Positions 8,576-19,534 of a stretch of DNA of 64,000 nt are shown here, one piece after another. The notes under the pieces are model-generated. The model made no database searches. It was not told the origin of the DNA and worked only from the letters and a program-made list of their open reading frames with translations. The stretch is from NCBI GenBank assembly GCA_024235395.1, contig JACKMK010000003.1:434001-498000 (forward strand), written 5' to 3'. This DNA comes from Chromatiaceae bacterium (GTDB lineage Bacteria > Pseudomonadota > Gammaproteobacteria > Chromatiales > Chromatiaceae). The translations under genes and the position numbers were made by a program. The first letter of the stretch is position 1. The number at the start of each line of letters is the position of its first letter.

Positions 8576-9076
8576 TCAGTTGATACTGGTTGGACCCGTC
8601 ATCTGGACCGCGTGTATCCCGGAGATCTCCGCCTCGCCGGGACGTGCATCGCGCACCTCTTCGATGGTGACGCGCACGGTCAGCTGCTTGCCGGCCAACG
8701 GATGGTTGCCGTCCACGGTGACCTCGCCGTCGGCGATGCGGGTGACAAAAAACGAGCGCGTCTCACCCTTGTCATTCTGCATCTGGACTTCGGCGCCGAC
8801 CTCGCGGAATTGCGGCGGCACGTTTTCCAGCTTGTCGGTAAAGGTCAGACTTGGATCGCGATCGCCGAATCCCTGTTCGGGCGACACGTGCACCTCGACC
8901 TGGTCGCCGGCTCGTTTGCCGGCTACGGCCTTTTCCATGTCACCGATCAGCTCGGTGTCGCTGCCGTAGACGAATCCCAGTGGAATGTCATGCTGTTCGA
9001 CCACTGCGCCCAGTTCGTCGACGATCGAGTAGGTCAGGGACACGTATTTGCCCCGCTTGATGATGTCTTCACTCAT
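8576..9076 (-). CDS. FKBP-type peptidyl-prolyl isomerase, SlyD-like
   Basis: I chose the ATG at 9074-9076 (166 residues, MSEDIIKRGKYVSLTY) over a 43-residue longer frame, because this N-terminus matches the FKBP fold start and the extension is low-complexity. SlyD-type features are visible: the FKBP half split by an insert-in-flap chaperone domain (about residues 70-130), with PLGFVYGSDTELIGDMEKAVAGK and a GNHPLAGKQL motif. The histidine-rich metal-binding tail of E. coli SlyD is missing. It sits between the terminator downstream of atpC and glmU, probably with its own promoter. Expected role: cytosolic proline isomerase and folding helper. Confidence 0.85.
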   Translation of the reverse strand: MSEDIIKRGKYVSLTYSIVDELGAVVEQHDIPLGFVYGSDTELIGDMEKAVAGKRAGDQVEVHVSPEQGFGDRDPSLTFTDKLENVPPQFREVGAEVQMQNDKGETRSFFVTRIADGEVTVDGNHPLAGKQLTVRVTIEEVRDARPGEAEISGIHAVQMTGPTSIN

Positions 9077-9184
9077 GCGTACCGCCTGTACTGCCTGCCG
9101 ACGCGACCGCATAACGCGCTCACGCGTTGCGTCGTGCCTGGGCGGCCGCTCCCGCGTACCGCAAAAACGGCCGCCGCCAAATGG

Positions 9185-9222
9185 AAACGGCCCCGACGGT
9201 TTCACCCGGTCGGGGCCGTTCA
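9185..9222 (-). terminator. Terminator of the atp operon
   Basis: An 11-bp perfect inverted repeat ACGGCCCCGAC / GTCGGGGCCGT, 11-base loop, follows atpC on the minus strand and is followed by TTTCCATTT. It separates atpC from the slyD-like gene. Confidence 0.8.
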
Positions 9223-9244
9223 GTTTATCACCGGTTCGGCGATC

Positions 9245-9667
9245 TCAACGCGTCTTGCGCAGGCGCTCGATCGCACGCAGCTGAGCGACCGCCTCGGCGA
9301 GTTCGACCTGGGCCTTGGCCATATCGATGTCCGCCGCCTGATTCGCCAGCGCATCCTCTGCACGCCGCTTGGCCTCCTGGGCCGCGGCCTCGTCGAGGTC
9401 CACGGCGCGGATGCCGGTGTCGGCCAGCACCGTGACCTTGAACGGCTGCACTTCGATCATCCCGCCCGAAACATAGAAATGCTCCTGCGGTTTGCCGCTG
9501 CCCGGATCGACCCGTACCTCGCCCGGCTTGAGCTGGGTGACCAGCGGCGCGTGGCGGGGTGCGATACCGATCTCACCCATGACCGCGGGCGCATAGACCA
9601 TCTCGCCCTGCCCTGAGAACAGGTTGCCCTCGGCACTTACGATGTCGACATGGATTGTCATTGCCAT
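9245..9667 (-). CDS. atpC: ATP synthase F1 subunit epsilon
   Basis: 140 residues. The N-terminal beta sandwich (about residues 1-88, with MTIHVDIVSAEGNLFSG and GEIGIAPRHAPL) and C-terminal helical hairpin, rich in Ala, Glu and Arg, are typical. The subunit forms the central stalk foot with gamma and inhibits ATP hydrolysis. Last gene of the operon, followed by a strong hairpin. Confidence 0.96.
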   Translation of the reverse strand: MAMTIHVDIVSAEGNLFSGQGEMVYAPAVMGEIGIAPRHAPLVTQLKPGEVRVDPGSGKPQEHFYVSGGMIEVQPFKVTVLADTGIRAVDLDEAAAQEAKRRAEDALANQAADIDMAKAQVELAEAVAQLRAIERLRKTR

Positions 9668-9701
9668 CGGCGTTTACTCCAAATCCGTCCAGCTGAACCG
9701 A

Positions 9702-11078
9702 TCAGGCCTTCTCTGCCTTGGCGACGGCCTCGTCGACATTGCCGCACATGTAGAAAGCCTGCTCTGGCAGGTGGTCGTACTCGCCGGCCAGGATCGCCTT
9801 GAAATTGCCGATCGTCTCTTTCAGGGGCACATACTTACCGGGCGCGCCGGTGAACACCTCGGCGACGAAGAACGGCTGCGACAGGAAGCGCTGAATCTTG
9901 CGCGCGCGCTGTACGACCAGCTTGTCGTCTTCGGACAGCTCGTCCATACCCAGGATCGCGATGATGTCCTTGAGTTCCTTGTAACGCTGCAGCACACCCT
10001 GCACACCGCGTGCGACTTCGTAGTGCTCGGTACCGACCACGTGTGGATCGAGGATACGCGAGGTCGAATCGAGCGGGTCCACCGCCGGGTAGATGCCCAG
10101 TTCCGCGACCTGGCGCGACAACACCAGGGTGGCATCCAGGTGCGCGAAGGTGGTCGCCGGCGACGGGTCGGTGAGGTCGTCGGCCGGGACGTAGACGGCC
10201 TGGAACGAGGTGATCGAGCCGGTCTTGGTCGAGGTGATACGTTCCTGCAGCACACCCATTTCCTCGGCCAGGGTCGGCTGGTAGCCCACCGCGGACGGCA
10301 TACGGCCGAGCAGTGCCGAGACCTCGGTACCGGCGAGCGTGTAACGGTAGATGTTGTCGACGAACATCAGCACGTCACGTCCCTCGTCGCGGAAGTATTC
10401 CGCCATGGTCAGACCGGTGAGCGCGACGCGCAGGCGGTTACCCGGCGGCTCGTTCATCTGGCCGTAGACCAGGGCGACCTTGTCGAGGACGCCGCCTTCG
10501 GACATCTCGTGATAGAAGTCGTTACCTTCGCGGGTACGTTCGCCGACGCCGGCGAACACCGAGAAGCCGGAGTGCTCGACCGCGATGTTTCGGATCAACT
10601 CCATCAGCGTGACCGTCTTGCCAACGCCGGCGCCGCCGAACAGGCCGACCTTGCCACCTTTCTGGATCGGCATGATCAGGTCGATGACCTTGATGCCGGT
10701 CTCCAGCACTTCGGTGGTGGCCGCCTGATCTTCGAGCTTCGGCGCGATACGGTGGATCGGCATGCGCTCTTCAGTGGCGATCGGGCCGGCCTCGTCGACC
10801 GGGTTGCCGAGCACGTCCATGATGCGGCCCAGCGTGGCCTGGCCTACCGGCACCGATATCGCGGCACCGGTGTTGGTGACCACCACGCCGCGTTTGAGTC
10901 CGTCGGTCGAACCCATCGCGATGGTACGCACGACGCCGTCACCCAGCTGCTGCTGCACTTCCAGCGTCAAACCGACCGAGTCGATCTTCAGTGCATCGTA
11001 AACTTTCGGCATGTCACCGCGCGGGAACTGGACGTCCACGACGGCGCCGATAATCTCCACGACATTACCCGTGCTCAT
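9702..11078 (-). CDS. atpD: ATP synthase F1 subunit beta
   Basis: 458 residues. The catalytic subunit: Walker A GGAGVGKTVTLMELI near residue 150, the GERTREGND segment and the ALTGLTMAEYFRDE and DNIYRYTLAGTEVSALLGRMPSAVGYQ regions are all present. Starts MSTGNVVEIIGAVVDVQF. Eighth gene of the nine-gene operon, separated from atpG by 73 bp. Confidence 0.98.
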   Translation of the reverse strand: MSTGNVVEIIGAVVDVQFPRGDMPKVYDALKIDSVGLTLEVQQQLGDGVVRTIAMGSTDGLKRGVVVTNTGAAISVPVGQATLGRIMDVLGNPVDEAGPIATEERMPIHRIAPKLEDQAATTEVLETGIKVIDLIMPIQKGGKVGLFGGAGVGKTVTLMELIRNIAVEHSGFSVFAGVGERTREGNDFYHEMSEGGVLDKVALVYGQMNEPPGNRLRVALTGLTMAEYFRDEGRDVLMFVDNIYRYTLAGTEVSALLGRMPSAVGYQPTLAEEMGVLQERITSTKTGSITSFQAVYVPADDLTDPSPATTFAHLDATLVLSRQVAELGIYPAVDPLDSTSRILDPHVVGTEHYEVARGVQGVLQRYKELKDIIAILGMDELSEDDKLVVQRARKIQRFLSQPFFVAEVFTGAPGKYVPLKETIGNFKAILAGEYDHLPEQAFYMCGNVDEAVAKAEKA

Positions 11079-11151
11079 TGGCGTTTCCTCTTCGGCTGCT
11101 GGGGCAGCATCTCAATCGTTAAGTCTTAGGATTCGTTCCGTTCGCTGCCGA

Positions 11152-12021
11152 TCACTTCGACACGGCTGCGGCGCCACCCACGATCTCGGAGATCTCCTGG
11201 GTGATGGCTGCCTGGCGAGCCTTGTTGTAGATCAGCTGCAATTCATCAATCAGGTTGCCGGCGTTGTCGGTCGCCGACTTCATCGCGACCATGCGCGCGG
11301 CCTGCTCGCAGGCACTGTTCTCAACCACGGTCTGATAGACGAGCGACTCGATGTAACGCGTCAACAGGCCATCGAGCACCTCTTTCGCTCCGGGCTCGTA
11401 GATGTAATCCCAGTGGTGCTTGAGTTGCTCGGCGTCTGCGCCTTCGGCCAAGGGCACCAGCTGTTCGACGGTCGGTTTCTGCGTCATGGTGTTGACGAAC
11501 ACATTGTACGCAATGCGGATCTCGTCAATCTCGCCATTGCTGTAGGCGTCGAGCATCACTTTCACCGCACCGACGAGATCGTCGATATGCGGCGCGTCGC
11601 CGAGATGCGTGGCCTGTGCCACCACCTTGCCGCCGACGCGGCGGAAGAAACCCAGCGCCTTGGTACCGATGGTGCAGTACTCGATTTCCGTCCCGGCTTC
11701 ACGCAGGGCGCGGATCTCGCGCACCAGGCGGCGGAACAGGTTGCTGTTCAGGCCGCCGCACAGTCCGCGGTCGGACGACACGATGATGAAACCGATCCGT
11801 TTGACCGGACGTGCATGCATGAACGAATGCTTGTATTCCGGGTTGGCCAGCGCCACGTGGCCGATCACCTGACGCATCTTTTCGGCGTAGGGGCGGGTCG
11901 CCTGCATGCGGTCCTGCGCCTTGCGCATCTTGGACGCCGCGACCATCTCCATCGCACTGGTGATCTTCTGTGTGCTCTTGACGGAGGCAATCTTGGTGCG
12001 GATTTCTTTAGCGCCTGCCAT
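11152..12021 (-). CDS. atpG: ATP synthase F1 subunit gamma
   Basis: 289 residues, the usual length. N-terminal helix MAGAKEIRTKIASVKSTQKI and C-terminal helix RQAAITQEISEIVGGAAA form the rotor coiled coil; the central SSDRGLCGGLN motif is the family signature. The central rotor shaft couples c-ring rotation to the catalytic beta subunits. Confidence 0.98.
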   Translation of the reverse strand: MAGAKEIRTKIASVKSTQKITSAMEMVAASKMRKAQDRMQATRPYAEKMRQVIGHVALANPEYKHSFMHARPVKRIGFIIVSSDRGLCGGLNSNLFRRLVREIRALREAGTEIEYCTIGTKALGFFRRVGGKVVAQATHLGDAPHIDDLVGAVKVMLDAYSNGEIDEIRIAYNVFVNTMTQKPTVEQLVPLAEGADAEQLKHHWDYIYEPGAKEVLDGLLTRYIESLVYQTVVENSACEQAARMVAMKSATDNAGNLIDELQLIYNKARQAAITQEISEIVGGAAAVSK

Positions 12022-12099
12022 GTCTAACCTTATGTTCTCGGATTGACCATCGAACCCCGGTGGGCGTCCCGAGGCCCACCGGCATCACACAAGCTGCGA

Positions 12100-13641
<1,542 letters not shown>

Positions 13642-13655
13642 GATTGCTTACCCAA

Positions 13656-14195
13656 TTAGATTCCCAATTCGTTGGCGAGTTTGCCGAGCTGCCCGGATAC
13701 GGAGCCATCGATCACCATGTCGCCCGCACGCAGCTTGAAGCCACCGATCAGTTCGGGGTCCTGCGACGTGGTGATGCGGATCTCCCGACCGAGCTTGCGC
13801 TTCAGCGCATCGGCGAGCTGCTGCTCCTGTGCCGCCGGCATCGCGAAAGCCGAGGTGACCTCGACATCCAGCGTACCCTGCTGTTCGGCCTTGCGGATCT
13901 CGAACAGTGCAGCGATCTCGGGCAGCACCGCGAGTCGGCCGTTGGCGACCAGCACGCGGACCAGATTCTGGCCTTCATCACTCAGGCGGCCGCCGCCGAT
14001 GTCGAGCATGAGTTCGGTCATCTGCGCGCGGTCGAGTTTGGGGCTGGCGATCAGTCCGGACAGTGCCGGGTCGCGCGCCGCGACGGCGAGCAGGTCCAAC
14101 ATGTCAGACCACAGATCGAGCTTGTCGGTCTCTACCGCACGCGCGAAGACGGCTTCGGCGTAGGGTCGTGCGATGGTTGTAGCGTCTCCGGCCAT
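13656..14195 (-). CDS. atpH: ATP synthase F1 subunit delta
   Basis: 179 residues. The peripheral-stalk OSCP homologue, with an N-terminal helical bundle (ARPYAEAVFARAVE) and a C-terminal segment GKLGREIRITTSQDPELIGGFKLRAGDMVIDGSV shortened here to its landmark GGFKLRAGD. Nine bp after atpF. Confidence 0.95.
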   Translation of the reverse strand: MAGDATTIARPYAEAVFARAVETDKLDLWSDMLDLLAVAARDPALSGLIASPKLDRAQMTELMLDIGGGRLSDEGQNLVRVLVANGRLAVLPEIAALFEIRKAEQQGTLDVEVTSAFAMPAAQEQQLADALKRKLGREIRITTSQDPELIGGFKLRAGDMVIDGSVSGQLGKLANELGI

Positions 14196-14204
14196 GCGCT
14201 TGCC

Positions 14205-14675
14205 TTAGATCTGGTTGGCGACGGTTTCGACGATCGCGCTGTGGGCGCTGGCATCGATTTCTTTGCGCAGGATCTTTTCCGCACCCTGTACCGCCAGTGC
14301 GGCGACCTTGGCGCGCAGCTCTTCGCGGGCCTTGTTGGTGGCCTGCTCGATCTCCGCCTGTGCGGCAGCCAGCTGGCGGGCGCCTTCTTCCTTGGCCTTG
14401 TCGCGCGCCTCTTCGATGATCAGCGCCGCCTGCTTCTCGGCATTCGACTTGATCTCCGCGGCCTGCAGCTTCGCGTCGTGCAGCGTGTCCTTGGCCCGCT
14501 TCTGGGCCAGCTCCTGCTCGTGTTTACCACGTTCGGCGGAGGCCAGGCCTTCGGCGATCTTGGACTTGCGCTCGTCCATCGCCTTGACCAGCGGCGGCCA
14601 GACGTACTTCATGGTGAACCAAACGAACACCGCAAAGGACACCAGCTGGGCAATAAGTGTCAGGTTGATATTCAT
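14205..14675 (-). CDS. atpF: ATP synthase F0 subunit b
   Basis: 156 residues. One N-terminal membrane helix (residues 1-25, MNINLTLIAQLVSFAVFVWF) followed by a long Ala/Glu/Lys-rich helix that dimerises as the peripheral stator. Length matches E. coli subunit b. Confidence 0.97.
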   Translation of the reverse strand: MNINLTLIAQLVSFAVFVWFTMKYVWPPLVKAMDERKSKIAEGLASAERGKHEQELAQKRAKDTLHDAKLQAAEIKSNAEKQAALIIEEARDKAKEEGARQLAAAQAEIEQATNKAREELRAKVAALAVQGAEKILRKEIDASAHSAIVETVANQI

Positions 14676-14721
14676 CCCGAAGCCTCGTTAAGACGAGTTG
14701 ATACGGAGTGCGTCAGGCGGA

Positions 14722-14955
14722 TCAGCCGGCGAGCGCGAACAGTACGTACATGCCCAGACCCACGGCGATCATCGGCACGGCGTCGGTCAGACCCATGACG
14801 ATGAAGAACTGGGTGCGCAGCATGGGGATGAGTTCCGGCTGGCGCGCGGCGCCTTCGAGGAAGCGACCGCCCAGGACGCCGATGCCGACCGCCGCGCCAA
14901 CGGCACCCAGGCCCATCATGATCGCAGCAGCGATGACCAGCAGAGCTTGTTCCAT
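14722..14955 (-). CDS. atpE: ATP synthase F0 subunit c
   Basis: 77 residues, two membrane helices joined by the polar RQP loop (residues 38-40). The proton-carrying carboxylate is Asp58 in MGLTDAVPMIAVGLG, as in E. coli. The extra glutamine and threonine pattern of sodium-type rings is not obvious, so a proton-driven enzyme is likely. 46 bp upstream of atpF. Confidence 0.97.
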   Translation of the reverse strand: MEQALLVIAAAIMMGLGAVGAAVGIGVLGGRFLEGAARQPELIPMLRTQFFIVMGLTDAVPMIAVGLGMYVLFALAG

Positions 14956-14997
14956 GATTGTCTCCCGTTAGTTCAATCAGGTAGTTGAGAAAAGAAA

Positions 14998-15864
14998 TCA
15001 GTGATGTTCGGCGTGCGCCATGTCCAGGTACACGATGGTCAGCGTCATGAAGATGAACGCCTGCAGCGTGATGATCAGGATATGGAAAATGGCCCAGCCG
15101 AGCTGCAGCACGCCACCGAAGATGCCGAGCGCCCAACCGGCGCTGTACATCACGGCAATCAGGATGAAGATCATCTCGCCGGCGTACATGTTGCCGAACA
15201 GACGCAGCGCGAGAGAGACGGGTTTGGCGATCAGGTTCACACCCTCGAGCACCAGGTTGATCGCCATGAAGAACGGCTTCAGCAGCGGGTTCTTGGTCTC
15301 GAATGGCATCCCGGTCAGCTCGCCGACGAAGCCGCCGACACCCTTGATCTTGATGCTGTAGAAAATGATCAGCGCAAACACGCCGAGCGCCAGCGCGAAC
15401 GTGACATTCGGGTCGGTGGTCGGTACCACCTTCATATGATGTATGCCCAGTACGCCGCTGATGTAGGGAATCAGATCGACCGGTACCAGGTCCATGAGGT
15501 TCATCAGGAACACCCAACCGAACACCGTCAGCGCCAGTGGTGCAACCAGGTCGTTCTTGCCGGAGAACGAACCGCGCACGCTTTCGTTGACGAAGTCGAC
15601 CATCATCTCGACGAAGTTCTGCAGGCCGGAGGGCACGCCGGCGGTCGCCTTCTGCGCAGCCTTGTAGAAGAAGTAACCGAACAGCGCGGCGAGGAACAGC
15701 GACCAGAACATCGAATCGAGATGGATCGCCCAGAAGCCCATCTCCTTGGCCTGTTCGGCGCTGTGCGCGACGCCCCAATGGCCATCCGGAAACTGGCCGA
15801 AGGTCAGGTTCGTCAGGTGATGCTTGATGTACTCGCCGGAGGTCAGGGTTTCGGAACCAGCCAT
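14998..15864 (-). CDS. atpB: ATP synthase F0 subunit a
   Basis: I start at the ATG at 15862-15864 (288 residues), preceded by GAAGAGACG; the longer frame begins at a TTG overlapping atpI. Polytopic membrane protein forming the proton half-channels. The essential arginine lies in KPVSLALRLFGNMYAGE, and the last helices (LIITLQAFIFMTLTIVYL) match the family. The N-terminal extension with GEYIKHHLTNLTFG is typical of gammaproteobacteria. Confidence 0.96.
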   Translation of the reverse strand: MAGSETLTSGEYIKHHLTNLTFGQFPDGHWGVAHSAEQAKEMGFWAIHLDSMFWSLFLAALFGYFFYKAAQKATAGVPSGLQNFVEMMVDFVNESVRGSFSGKNDLVAPLALTVFGWVFLMNLMDLVPVDLIPYISGVLGIHHMKVVPTTDPNVTFALALGVFALIIFYSIKIKGVGGFVGELTGMPFETKNPLLKPFFMAINLVLEGVNLIAKPVSLALRLFGNMYAGEMIFILIAVMYSAGWALGIFGGVLQLGWAIFHILIITLQAFIFMTLTIVYLDMAHAEHH

Positions 15865-15884
15865 CTTCGTCTCTTCTGTCTGCT

Positions 15885-16253
15885 TCAACCGGCGATGCGA
15901 TTCGCCAGCAACGGAGGTAACACCTGTACTACAAAAAAGGCCCCAAACAAGGCCAGCGGGCGCAGCGGATCCATCCCCAGGATCACCACCGCGAAAGTCG
16001 CCGCGACGAACCCCAACTTGATGAGTTCGCCGCCGTAAAACTGGGATACCAGCCTGCCTGGCTCCGCCGCCCGGTAACGCCCAAACACCCAGTAGGCGAA
16101 TAAGGCGTTCGCTACCGTTGCGATGCCGCCCCCGAGCAACGCAAACAACGCCTCCCTGAGGCCGAATGCCAGCCCGAACAGGGTGACTACCAGTGTGGCG
16201 AGGGCCTGCGCAGCGAGTATCCGTCTGGCCCGACGGGCGTCAAGATTCTGCAT
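15885..16253 (-). CDS. atpI: ATP synthase assembly protein I
   Basis: 122 residues, four predicted membrane helices, first gene of the atp operon and ending next to atpB. AtpI helps assemble the c ring. Sequence conservation in this family is low; position and topology are the main evidence. Confidence 0.85.
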   Translation of the reverse strand: MQNLDARRARRILAAQALATLVVTLFGLAFGLREALFALLGGGIATVANALFAYWVFGRYRAAEPGRLVSQFYGGELIKLGFVAATFAVVILGMDPLRPLALFGAFFVVQVLPPLLANRIAG

Positions 16254-16299
16254 CTACTGCATCCCTGAGCCGCAAATCGGACCGCCAAAAAGCGCGCGC

Positions 16300-16328
16300 A
16301 GTATAAGAATTGAGCCGTATAAGGTCAA
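16300..16328 (-). promoter_or_regulatory. Sigma-70-type promoter of the atp operon
   Basis: On the minus strand TTGACC (16323-16328), a 17-bp spacer and TATACT (16300-16305) lie 47 bp upstream of atpI. This is one of the best consensus matches in the window, in an AT-rich gap downstream of parB. Confidence 0.75.
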
Positions 16329-16388
16329 ACGATCGTCTGATAAGAAATATAAAGAGTAACCCTAGGGTAATTGGGGGGCGCGGCACGG

Positions 16389-17279
16389 TCAGCGGATGTG
16401 ATCGAGAATCCCCTCGAGTTCCTCCAGGGTGTTGTAGCTGATCACCAGCCGCCCCTTGCCCCCGGTGCCCTGCTGCAGCGCCACCCGCGCACCGAGACGC
16501 TCGGTCAATTCGGCGAGCAGTCGGCGCACATCCGGGTCGGTTTCCTCGGCGCTGCCGGCGGCCGGGGTCTTCGGCTGCCCCAGGCGCCGCACCAGGGCCT
16601 CGGTCTCGCGGACCGAGAGGCCCTTCGCCGCCACCGTGTTCGCCGCCTCGGTCTGCGTCGGGCCACTCAGCGCGAGCAGCGCGCGCGCGTGGCCCATCTC
16701 GAGTTCACCGCGTTCGACCAGCGCCTTGACCTCGGGATTCAGATCGAGCAGGCGGATCAGGTTGGTGACCGTGGTGCGCGACTTACCCACAGCCTGGGCG
16801 ACCTGCTGGTGGGTCAGCTCGAACTCGTTCAGCAGGCGGTGCAGCGCGCTCGCCTCTTCGAGCGGATTGAGGTCGTCGCGCTGGATGTTCTCGATCAGCG
16901 CCATCGCCATCGCCGACCTGTCGTCGACGTCGCGGATCACCACCGGTACCTCGGCCAGCCCGGCGATCTGCGCGGCGCGCCAGCGACGCTCCCCGGCGAT
17001 GATCTCGTACTGCTGGTCACCGACCGGACGCACCACGATCGGCTGCACCATGCCCTGGGCGGTGATCGAGTCGGCCAGTTCACGCAGCTTGTCTTCATCG
17101 AAGTTGCGGCGCGGCTGATAGCGGCCACGGCGGATCTGGTCCACGCCCAGGCTGTGTGCCGGGCCAGGGACCGCCGCCGGCTCGGCCGCCGGCTGCTGGG
17201 GTTCCGTAGCCGCAGATTGTGCGCCGCCCAGCAGGGCGTCGAGTCCGCGACCGAGGCCTCGTTTCTTTACCATGTTCAA
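16389..17279 (-). CDS. parB: Chromosome-partitioning protein ParB
   Basis: 296 residues. N-terminal basic segment (VKKRGLGRGLDALLGG), the CTP-binding domain with the AGERRWRAAQIAG motif near residue 95, a helix-turn-helix (LTHQQVAQAVGKSRTTVTN) near 155-175 and a C-terminal dimerisation domain. Start overlaps the parA stop by four bases (ATGA), indicating translational coupling. It binds parS sites; two strong candidates lie in recF at 37.8 and 38.4 kb. Confidence 0.97.
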   Translation of the reverse strand: MNMVKKRGLGRGLDALLGGAQSAATEPQQPAAEPAAVPGPAHSLGVDQIRRGRYQPRRNFDEDKLRELADSITAQGMVQPIVVRPVGDQQYEIIAGERRWRAAQIAGLAEVPVVIRDVDDRSAMAMALIENIQRDDLNPLEEASALHRLLNEFELTHQQVAQAVGKSRTTVTNLIRLLDLNPEVKALVERGELEMGHARALLALSGPTQTEAANTVAAKGLSVRETEALVRRLGQPKTPAAGSAEETDPDVRRLLAELTERLGARVALQQGTGGKGRLVISYNTLEELEGILDHIR

Positions 17280-18064
17280 GCCGCTGGGTTGGTGGACGAA
17301 GGCAGGTGACGCCGGGTCATCTCGCTGGCCAGGGCCATGTAGCTGATCGCCCCGCGCGAACTCCTATCATAAAGCATCACCGGCAGACCGTGACTCGGTG
17401 CCTCGGCGACCCGGACGTTGCGCGGGATCATCGTTCGAAACACCTTGTCACCGAAGTGCTGGATCAGCTGCGCCGACACCTGATTGTCCAGGTTGTTGCG
17501 CGGGTCGTGCATGGTACGCACGATGCCCTCCATCTCCAGGCGCGGATTGCGGTGGTCCTTTATCTGCTGCACGGTCGCGAGCAGCGCCGACAGCCCCTCG
17601 AGCGCGTAGTACTCGGTCTGCAGCGGCACCAAAACGCTGTCGGCGGCGACCAGCGCGTTCAGCGTCAGCATGTTCAGCGAAGGCGGGCAGTCGATCAGCA
17701 GATAGTCGTAATGCTCTCGCACCGCGTCCAGCGCGAGCGCGAGTCGACGCTCGCGCAGCGGTGCCTCGAGCAGGCGCACCTCGGCCGCGGTCAGGTCACT
17801 GTTCGCCGGCAGCACGTCGTATCCGGCCGCTTCGGCGCGCTGCAGGCATTCCGCGACAGGAGCATCGCCGAGCAGCGCCTCGAGTGTCGAGCGCTCGAGC
17901 GCGTACTTGTCGATCCCGCTGCCCATCGTGGCATTGCCTTGCGGATCGAGGTCGACCAACAGTACCCGCCGCTGCATGGCGGCCAGCGCGGCGGCCGTGT
18001 TGACCGCAGTCGTGGTCTTGCCAACACCGCCCTTCTGGTTGGCAACAGCGATGATTCGTCCCAT
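17276..18064 (-). CDS. parA: Chromosome-partitioning ATPase ParA
   Basis: I start at the ATG at 18062-18064 (262 residues, MGRIIAVANQKGG), which matches the family N-terminus; a 17-residue upstream extension is probably not translated. The deviant Walker A KGGVGKTT (about residues 11-18), Walker A' DLDPQGNAT and Walker B IDCPPSLNML are visible. It works with ParB-parS in segregating origins. rsmG lies upstream on the same strand. Confidence 0.96.
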   Translation of the reverse strand: MGRIIAVANQKGGVGKTTTAVNTAAALAAMQRRVLLVDLDPQGNATMGSGIDKYALERSTLEALLGDAPVAECLQRAEAAGYDVLPANSDLTAAEVRLLEAPLRERRLALALDAVREHYDYLLIDCPPSLNMLTLNALVAADSVLVPLQTEYYALEGLSALLATVQQIKDHRNPRLEMEGIVRTMHDPRNNLDNQVSAQLIQHFGDKVFRTMIPRNVRVAEAPSHGLPVMLYDRSSRGAISYMALASEMTRRHLPSSTNPAA

Positions 18065-18176
18065 GGTGGTCTGCCCGGATCTTGTTTTCACGTCGGCCCG
18101 GCGGCCGGCCGTCAATCATAACCACGCGCCGCCGACCACGATACCCCGGCAAACCCGTATCGCCCGCGGAGCGGGT

Positions 18177-18821
18177 TCAGCGGGTACGCACGATCACCAA
18201 ATGGCGGGCAGCCGGCTCGCCGGGCACGCGCAGCGGGTGAATCTCGGCGATCAGCCCGGCCGGCAGCGCCGCTATCTCCTCGCTTGGGTCGGCGCCTTTC
18301 ATCGCCAGCCAGTCGCCACCGGGTGCCAGCAAGCCCTGGCTGGCGACGGTCAGATCCGACAACGATGCGAAGGCACGTGAGACAATGTGCCGGTAGTGCG
18401 CCGCCCGGTCGAGACGCTCGATGCGTTCCTGAACGACCTCGACGTTGCGCAGTTCGAGTTCGCCGACCACTTGGCGCAGGAAGCGCACCTTCTTGCCATT
18501 GCTGTCGAGCAGGGTGAACGCGAGCCCGGGTCGCGCGATCGCGAGCGGGATGCCGGGCAATCCGCCGCCGCTGCCCACGTCCAGCACCGGCCCCTCCACG
18601 ACCCACGGAAGGATCGCCAGGCTGTCCAGCAGCTGGCGGCGTACCATCACGGCCGGATCGCGCACCGCGGTGAGATTGAACGCACGATTCCAGTGCGCCA
18701 GCAGGCCGAGGAACGCCAGCAGCAACTGCTGCCGGTCCGGTGCAAGGTCCAGCCCGAGCGCCGCCAATCCGTCGGAAAGCTGAGGCGGCCAGCTGGTGGG
18801 GATGTCGATGGGCGTCTGCAT
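18177..18821 (-). CDS. rsmG: 16S rRNA (guanine-527-N7)-methyltransferase
   Basis: 214 residues. The SAM-binding motif VLDVGSGGGLPGIPLAI near residue 75 and the HIVSRAFASL segment are characteristic. N7-methylates G527 of 16S rRNA. In many gammaproteobacteria mnmG directly precedes this gene; here two plus-strand genes (GST and a PAS diguanylate cyclase) are inserted between them. Confidence 0.95.
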   Translation of the reverse strand: MQTPIDIPTSWPPQLSDGLAALGLDLAPDRQQLLLAFLGLLAHWNRAFNLTAVRDPAVMVRRQLLDSLAILPWVVEGPVLDVGSGGGLPGIPLAIARPGLAFTLLDSNGKKVRFLRQVVGELELRNVEVVQERIERLDRAAHYRHIVSRAFASLSDLTVASQGLLAPGGDWLAMKGADPSEEIAALPAGLIAEIHPLRVPGEPAARHLVIVRTR

Positions 18822-18922
18822 CGTGCGATTCTACGTGAAGCCGTCGGGCACGCCCGGTCACGCTGTGCAGGCGTGGACCGGCTGGCTAAGATCCGCGTTT
18901 TGTTCGCTACCTGGCCAAGCAG

Positions 18923-19534
18923 ATGCTGCAGATTCACGGTATTACCCAGTCGCGCGCATTCCGACCACTGTGGCTCGTGCACGAACTGGGCCTGGATTAC
19001 CAGCAGGTCGCTCTGGACTATCGCGGTGACGCGCTGCGTGACCCCGCCTACCTGAAACTCAATCCCAATGCGCGCATCCCGACCCTGGTGGACGACGGGT
19101 TCGTGCTCTGGGAGTCGATGGCGATCAATCTCTACCTGGCACGCAAGTACGGTGTCGAAAAGGGCCTGTGGCCGGACAATATCGAGGGCGAGGCGCTCAC
19201 CTGGCAATGGTCGTTCTGGGTGATGACCGAGGTCGAGCACGCACTGCTGAGTGTGCTGATGCACAAACGGATCCTGCCCGAGGAAAAGCGCGACCCTGAG
19301 AAGGTGAAGCGTAATCTCGGCATCCTCCGCCAGCCGTTCGGCGTGCTGAATGACGCGCTGGAGCGGGACGATTATCTCCTGGGTGCGACCTTCAGTGTCG
19401 CCGACCTCAACGTCGCCTCGGTGCTCGCCTGGTGCCTGCCTGCGCACGTCCACCTTGCCGATTATCCCGCGTTGCAGGGTTGGCTGCGGCGTTGCCTGGA
19501 CCGCCCGGCACGACGTGCGGCGCAACATCGCTGA
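18923..19534 (+). CDS. Glutathione S-transferase family protein
   Basis: 203 residues. Thioredoxin-like N-terminal domain (residues 1-75) with QSRAFRPLWLVHELGLDYQ, the cis-Pro segment ARIPTLVDDG and the ES pair of the glutathione site (VLWESMAINLYLARKYG). The C-terminal helical domain has the N-capping box FSVADLNVAS. Substrate unknown. Divergent from rsmG. Confidence 0.9.
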   Translation: MLQIHGITQSRAFRPLWLVHELGLDYQQVALDYRGDALRDPAYLKLNPNARIPTLVDDGFVLWESMAINLYLARKYGVEKGLWPDNIEGEALTWQWSFWVMTEVEHALLSVLMHKRILPEEKRDPEKVKRNLGILRQPFGVLNDALERDDYLLGATFSVADLNVASVLAWCLPAHVHLADYPALQGWLRRCLDRPARRAAQHR